NCBI GenBank assembly: GCA_017934845.1
Contig: JAGBIR010000025.1
Location: 1 to 8,500 of the forward strand
Reading direction: 5' to 3'
DNA length: 8,500 nucleotides
DNA from: Alistipes sp.
Lineage (GTDB): Bacteria; Bacteroidota; Bacteroidia; Bacteroidales; Rikenellaceae
The notes under the pieces were generated by a model. It did not search any database, was not told where the DNA came from, and was given only the letters and a program-made list of their open reading frames with translations. Positions 6,479 through 8,500 of the stretch are shown here, in pieces. The position numbers and the translations under genes are program-made. Position 1 is the stretch's first letter, and the number at the start of each line of letters is the position of its first letter.

Positions 6479-8143
6479 CTATTTCTTCGTCTGCTTCGCA
6501 CGATTGGTGTAAAGGAATCGACGAATCTTGCTCGTTGGAGTCTTTTCGAAAGCCTGTTCCTCCTCAACCACTTCCGAAATCTTCGAGAAGCGATTAACCT
6601 TCGAATTTACATACTTTACAATCTCCTTCTTTAATTCATCCATACGCTTATCCCACTCATCGACCTTCTTGTGCCACTCGTCACGCGTGATCTCCCACTT
6701 TGCCATAAACTCGTCCTTCAGACGCTCGATAGCATCGGTATCGAAATGAACCAAAGCAACCAGCTGGCCATCCTGCTCGGTAACAACCGACTCCGATACA
6801 TAGACGTGGGAGTTAAGCACCGACTCAATCTCCTCGGGATAGATATTCTCGCCGCTCGGGCCGAGAATCATATTCTTCAAGCGACCCTTGATGAAGATGT
6901 AGCCATCCTCGTCGATATAACCCAAGTCGCCCGTACGGAACCATCCATCCTCGGTAAAGACCTCGGCTGTAGCCTCGGGATTCTTGTAATAGCCCTGCAT
7001 AACCGACGGACTGCTAACGACAATCTCGCCCTGCTTTGTATCGGGGTTGATATTATCCAGACGCACCTTCACGCCCTCCATCTGCGGACCCGTTGAACCA
7101 AGTTTTACAGCGGGAGAGATCTGACCTGCAACCAACGGAGCAGTCTCGGTAAGGCCATAACCGATAGCATAAGGGAACTTTGCCTCGATAAGGAACTGCT
7201 CTACCTGCTCGTCGAGCTTCGCACCGCCAATAAACAAGCGCACCTGTCCACCAAAAGCCTTCATCAGCTTCTTACCCGCCACGCGATGCAGATAACGACG
7301 AATGAAACCTACGCCATACAACGTACGCAAAAAGGCGTTCGAAGTAAACTTTCCATAAATCTGGCTACGGAAGACCTTCTCGATAATAAGCGGCACGATC
7401 AAAAATGCCGTTGGGCGTACTCGCTTCAGTGCCGGCAACAAGACCGACGCCGTAGGCGGCTTCTCCAAATATGTTGTACTTGCACCCGTCGCAAAGACGT
7501 AGAGCATACCAAGCGAACACTCGTAGGTATGCGATAGAGGCAAAACCGACAGCATACCATCCGCAGGTCCAATAGGATAGAGGTTGTAAATCATATTTAT
7601 CTGCTGCGCCAGATTGCTATGGGTAAGCATCACTCCCTTGGGGGTTGATGTCGTTCCCGACGTATAGATAATAGCTGCCAAATCCTCGGGCTTTGGAGTC
7701 TGCTTCTTACCTTGAGCCTTAACGGTTTGCGAAATCACACCCAGATTCTTTGTGCGAATAACAATATTCAGGCTATCGACGCTCTCCTTCGATAATTTGG
7801 TAAAGAGTTTGTCGGATACCATCAACGCTTTAGCCTCGGAATGGGCAAGCAACAGATCCAGCTCCTTACCTGTAAAGTCGGGAAGGATAGGCACTGCAAC
7901 CATACCTGCCGACACAATAGCAAGATAGCTGATACCCCAATTGGGCATATTGCTACTCAAAATAGCAACCTTATCTCCTGCATTTAATCCGGCACCAAGC
8001 AACAGCTCCTGAATCTCGCTTACGCGCTTACCTACCTCGGCGTAGGTGACACTCTCGCCACCCAACATTGCGAATGCTGTTTTGTTTGGGAAATTCTCTA
8101 TGCTTGTATGAAGAAGTTCATACAGTGTATTCAATGCTTTCAT
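6479..8143 (-). CDS. AMP-forming acyl-CoA synthetase (long-chain fatty acid-CoA ligase-like)
   Basis: This cytoplasmic, 554-residue adenylate-forming enzyme should activate a carboxylic acid with ATP and transfer it to CoA; a long-chain fatty acid is likeliest. The ATP-binding loop YTSGTTSTPKG (160-170), the acyl-AMP motif YGLTET (329-334), TGDLGYID (404-411, Asp406 as the ribose-binding residue), the hinge region KGRLKNMIL (419-427) and the C-terminal catalytic lysine Lys539 in PTSKIRR are all present. I chose the ATG at 8143. A TTG codon directly in front would add one residue but is a weaker start. A charged heptad-repeat helix (about 483-511) sits in the C-terminal subdomain. There is no operon partner: it converges on the glutaminase-family gene and diverges from queG. 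An acyl-ACP synthetase or another acid substrate cannot be excluded. Confidence 0.9.
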   Translation of the reverse strand: MKALNTLYELLHTSIENFPNKTAFAMLGGESVTYAEVGKRVSEIQELLLGAGLNAGDKVAILSSNMPNWGISYLAIVSAGMVAVPILPDFTGKELDLLLAHSEAKALMVSDKLFTKLSKESVDSLNIVIRTKNLGVISQTVKAQGKKQTPKPEDLAAIIYTSGTTSTPKGVMLTHSNLAQQINMIYNLYPIGPADGMLSVLPLSHTYECSLGMLYVFATGASTTYLEKPPTASVLLPALKRVRPTAFLIVPLIIEKVFRSQIYGKFTSNAFLRTLYGVGFIRRYLHRVAGKKLMKAFGGQVRLFIGGAKLDEQVEQFLIEAKFPYAIGYGLTETAPLVAGQISPAVKLGSTGPQMEGVKVRLDNINPDTKQGEIVVSSPSVMQGYYKNPEATAEVFTEDGWFRTGDLGYIDEDGYIFIKGRLKNMILGPSGENIYPEEIESVLNSHVYVSESVVTEQDGQLVALVHFDTDAIERLKDEFMAKWEITRDEWHKKVDEWDKRMDELKKEIVKYVNSKVNRFSKISEVVEEEQAFEKTPTSKIRRFLYTNRAKQTKK

Positions 8144-8165
8144 CAATCTTTTTGTAAATTTGCAT

Positions 8166-8173
8166 TATATTTG
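8166..8173 (+). promoter_or_regulatory. Possible -7 box for queG
   Basis: TATATTTG matches TAnnTTTG, and a second match, TAAATTTG, lies at 8155-8162. Neither has TTTG or TAGG 19 bases upstream, so both are weak. Initiation from the first would begin near 8180, about 50 bases before the ATG at 8230, and would overlap the divergent synthetase promoter. Confidence 0.3.
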
Positions 8174-8176
8174 GGA

Positions 8177-8207
8177 CAAAGCTACGAAAAATAGTGGATT
8201 TTTCCTA
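8177..8207 (-). promoter_or_regulatory. Candidate promoter of the acyl-CoA synthetase gene
   Basis: On the minus strand TAGCTTTG (8177-8184) matches TAnnTTTG, and TAGG (8204-8207) lies exactly 19 bases upstream, preceded by AAAAA. Transcription would start near 8170, about 27 bases before the ATG. The same TAGG at -33 is seen in both promoters at 3850-3886. Confidence 0.5.
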
Positions 8208-8212
8208 TTTTT
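8187..8212. repeat. 8-bp perfect inverted repeat in the synthetase/queG gap
   Basis: AAAAATAG (8187-8194) and CTATTTTT (8205-8212) are exact reverse complements around a 10-base spacer. The right arm includes part of the TAGG element assigned to the synthetase promoter. The arms resemble those of the 3848-3888 repeat, but they are short and AT-rich, so chance is a real possibility. Confidence 0.4.
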
Positions 8213-8229
8213 ATATGAAAATTTCCAAT

Positions 8230-8500
8230 ATGAAGGCAGAATTCATAAAACAGAAGGCCCTTGACGCGGGTTTCGACCTATGCGGTATCACGCCGGCACA
8301 CCATCTTAAAGAGGGCGAGGAGCGCTTCCAGCAGTGGCTTCAGAGTGGTTATGGAGCATCGTTGGAGTATCTCTATCGCAACTGCGACAAACGCTTCGAT
8401 TCAAGGCTATTGGTCGAGGGGGCAAAGAGCGTCGTTGTCTGTGCCGTAAGCTACAAAAGCACTCTTGAGGAGGATTACTACCAAAATTGCCGCACAAAAG
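8230..8500 (+). CDS. queG: tRNA epoxyqueuosine reductase QueG, N-terminal part (runs off the window)
   Basis: QueG is the cobalamin- and iron-sulfur-dependent enzyme that reduces epoxyqueuosine to queuosine at the tRNA wobble position, the last step of queuosine synthesis. Only about 90 N-terminal residues are visible, all in the DUF1730-type region. The recognisable order is QKALDAGFDLCGIT, FQQWLQSGYGASLEYLYR, then RFDSRLLVEGAKSVVVCAVSY, split here over residues 58-78, which fits the QueG pattern of a DPR-like stretch followed by gaKSvi and a strand ending in SY. The iron-sulfur cysteines lie beyond the window edge. An in-frame ATG at 8215 would add five residues (MKISN); I prefer 8230 because QueG proteins normally start close to the KxEFIKQKA helix, but either is possible. 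Confidence 0.85.
   Translation, partial: MKAEFIKQKALDAGFDLCGITPAHHLKEGEERFQQWLQSGYGASLEYLYRNCDKRFDSRLLVEGAKSVVVCAVSYKSTLEEDYYQNCRTK

Noticed and set aside
8144..8146. TTG start for the acyl-CoA synthetase
   Set aside because: It lies directly before an in-frame ATG and adds a single residue; the ATG at 8143 is the better start.

Overview
The window reads as a chromosomal segment of a Bacteroidetes bacterium, most likely of the order Bacteroidales. The reasons are the gene content (an S46 dipeptidyl peptidase with an Arg specificity residue, a lipoprotein GtaA-type glutaminase, a YidE/AspT-type transporter), candidate -7 promoter boxes of the form TAnnTTTG, and the lack of clear Shine-Dalgarno sites before the starts. 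Genus cannot be fixed from the sequence; a peptide-fermenting gut lineage is a reasonable guess, not a demonstrated fact.

Layout from left to right. Positions 1-103 are intergenic and carry a consensus-like promoter pointing left out of the window. On the minus strand, an S46 peptidase gene (start 3820, end 1790) is followed after only 29 bp by a YidE/AspT-type transporter gene (start 1759, end 104), which looks like a two-gene operon. Diverging from it across 105 bp is an 823-residue lipoprotein of the glutaminase A family (3926-6397). It ends at a strong hairpin (6416-6452) shared with a convergent acyl-CoA synthetase gene (start 8143, end 6479). A second divergent intergenic stretch then leads to the 5' part of queG (8230 to the window edge). 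There are no tRNA or rRNA genes, CRISPR arrays, insertion sequences or gene-free stretches over 300 bp.

The most coherent hypothesis is that the first three genes form a locus for acquiring acidic amino acids. The periplasmic S46 enzyme has the residue that marks Asp/Glu-specific DPP11. The transporter belongs to the family that includes the aspartate:alanine exchanger. The divergent lipoprotein belongs to the family of an enzyme that converts glutamine to glutamate. Their shared divergent promoter region is a 15-bp imperfect inverted repeat holding both -7 boxes. The transporter gene is bracketed by a perfect 17-bp inverted repeat. The family assignments are firm; the joint function and the meaning of the repeats are inference. 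The acyl-CoA synthetase and queG look like ordinary housekeeping neighbours.
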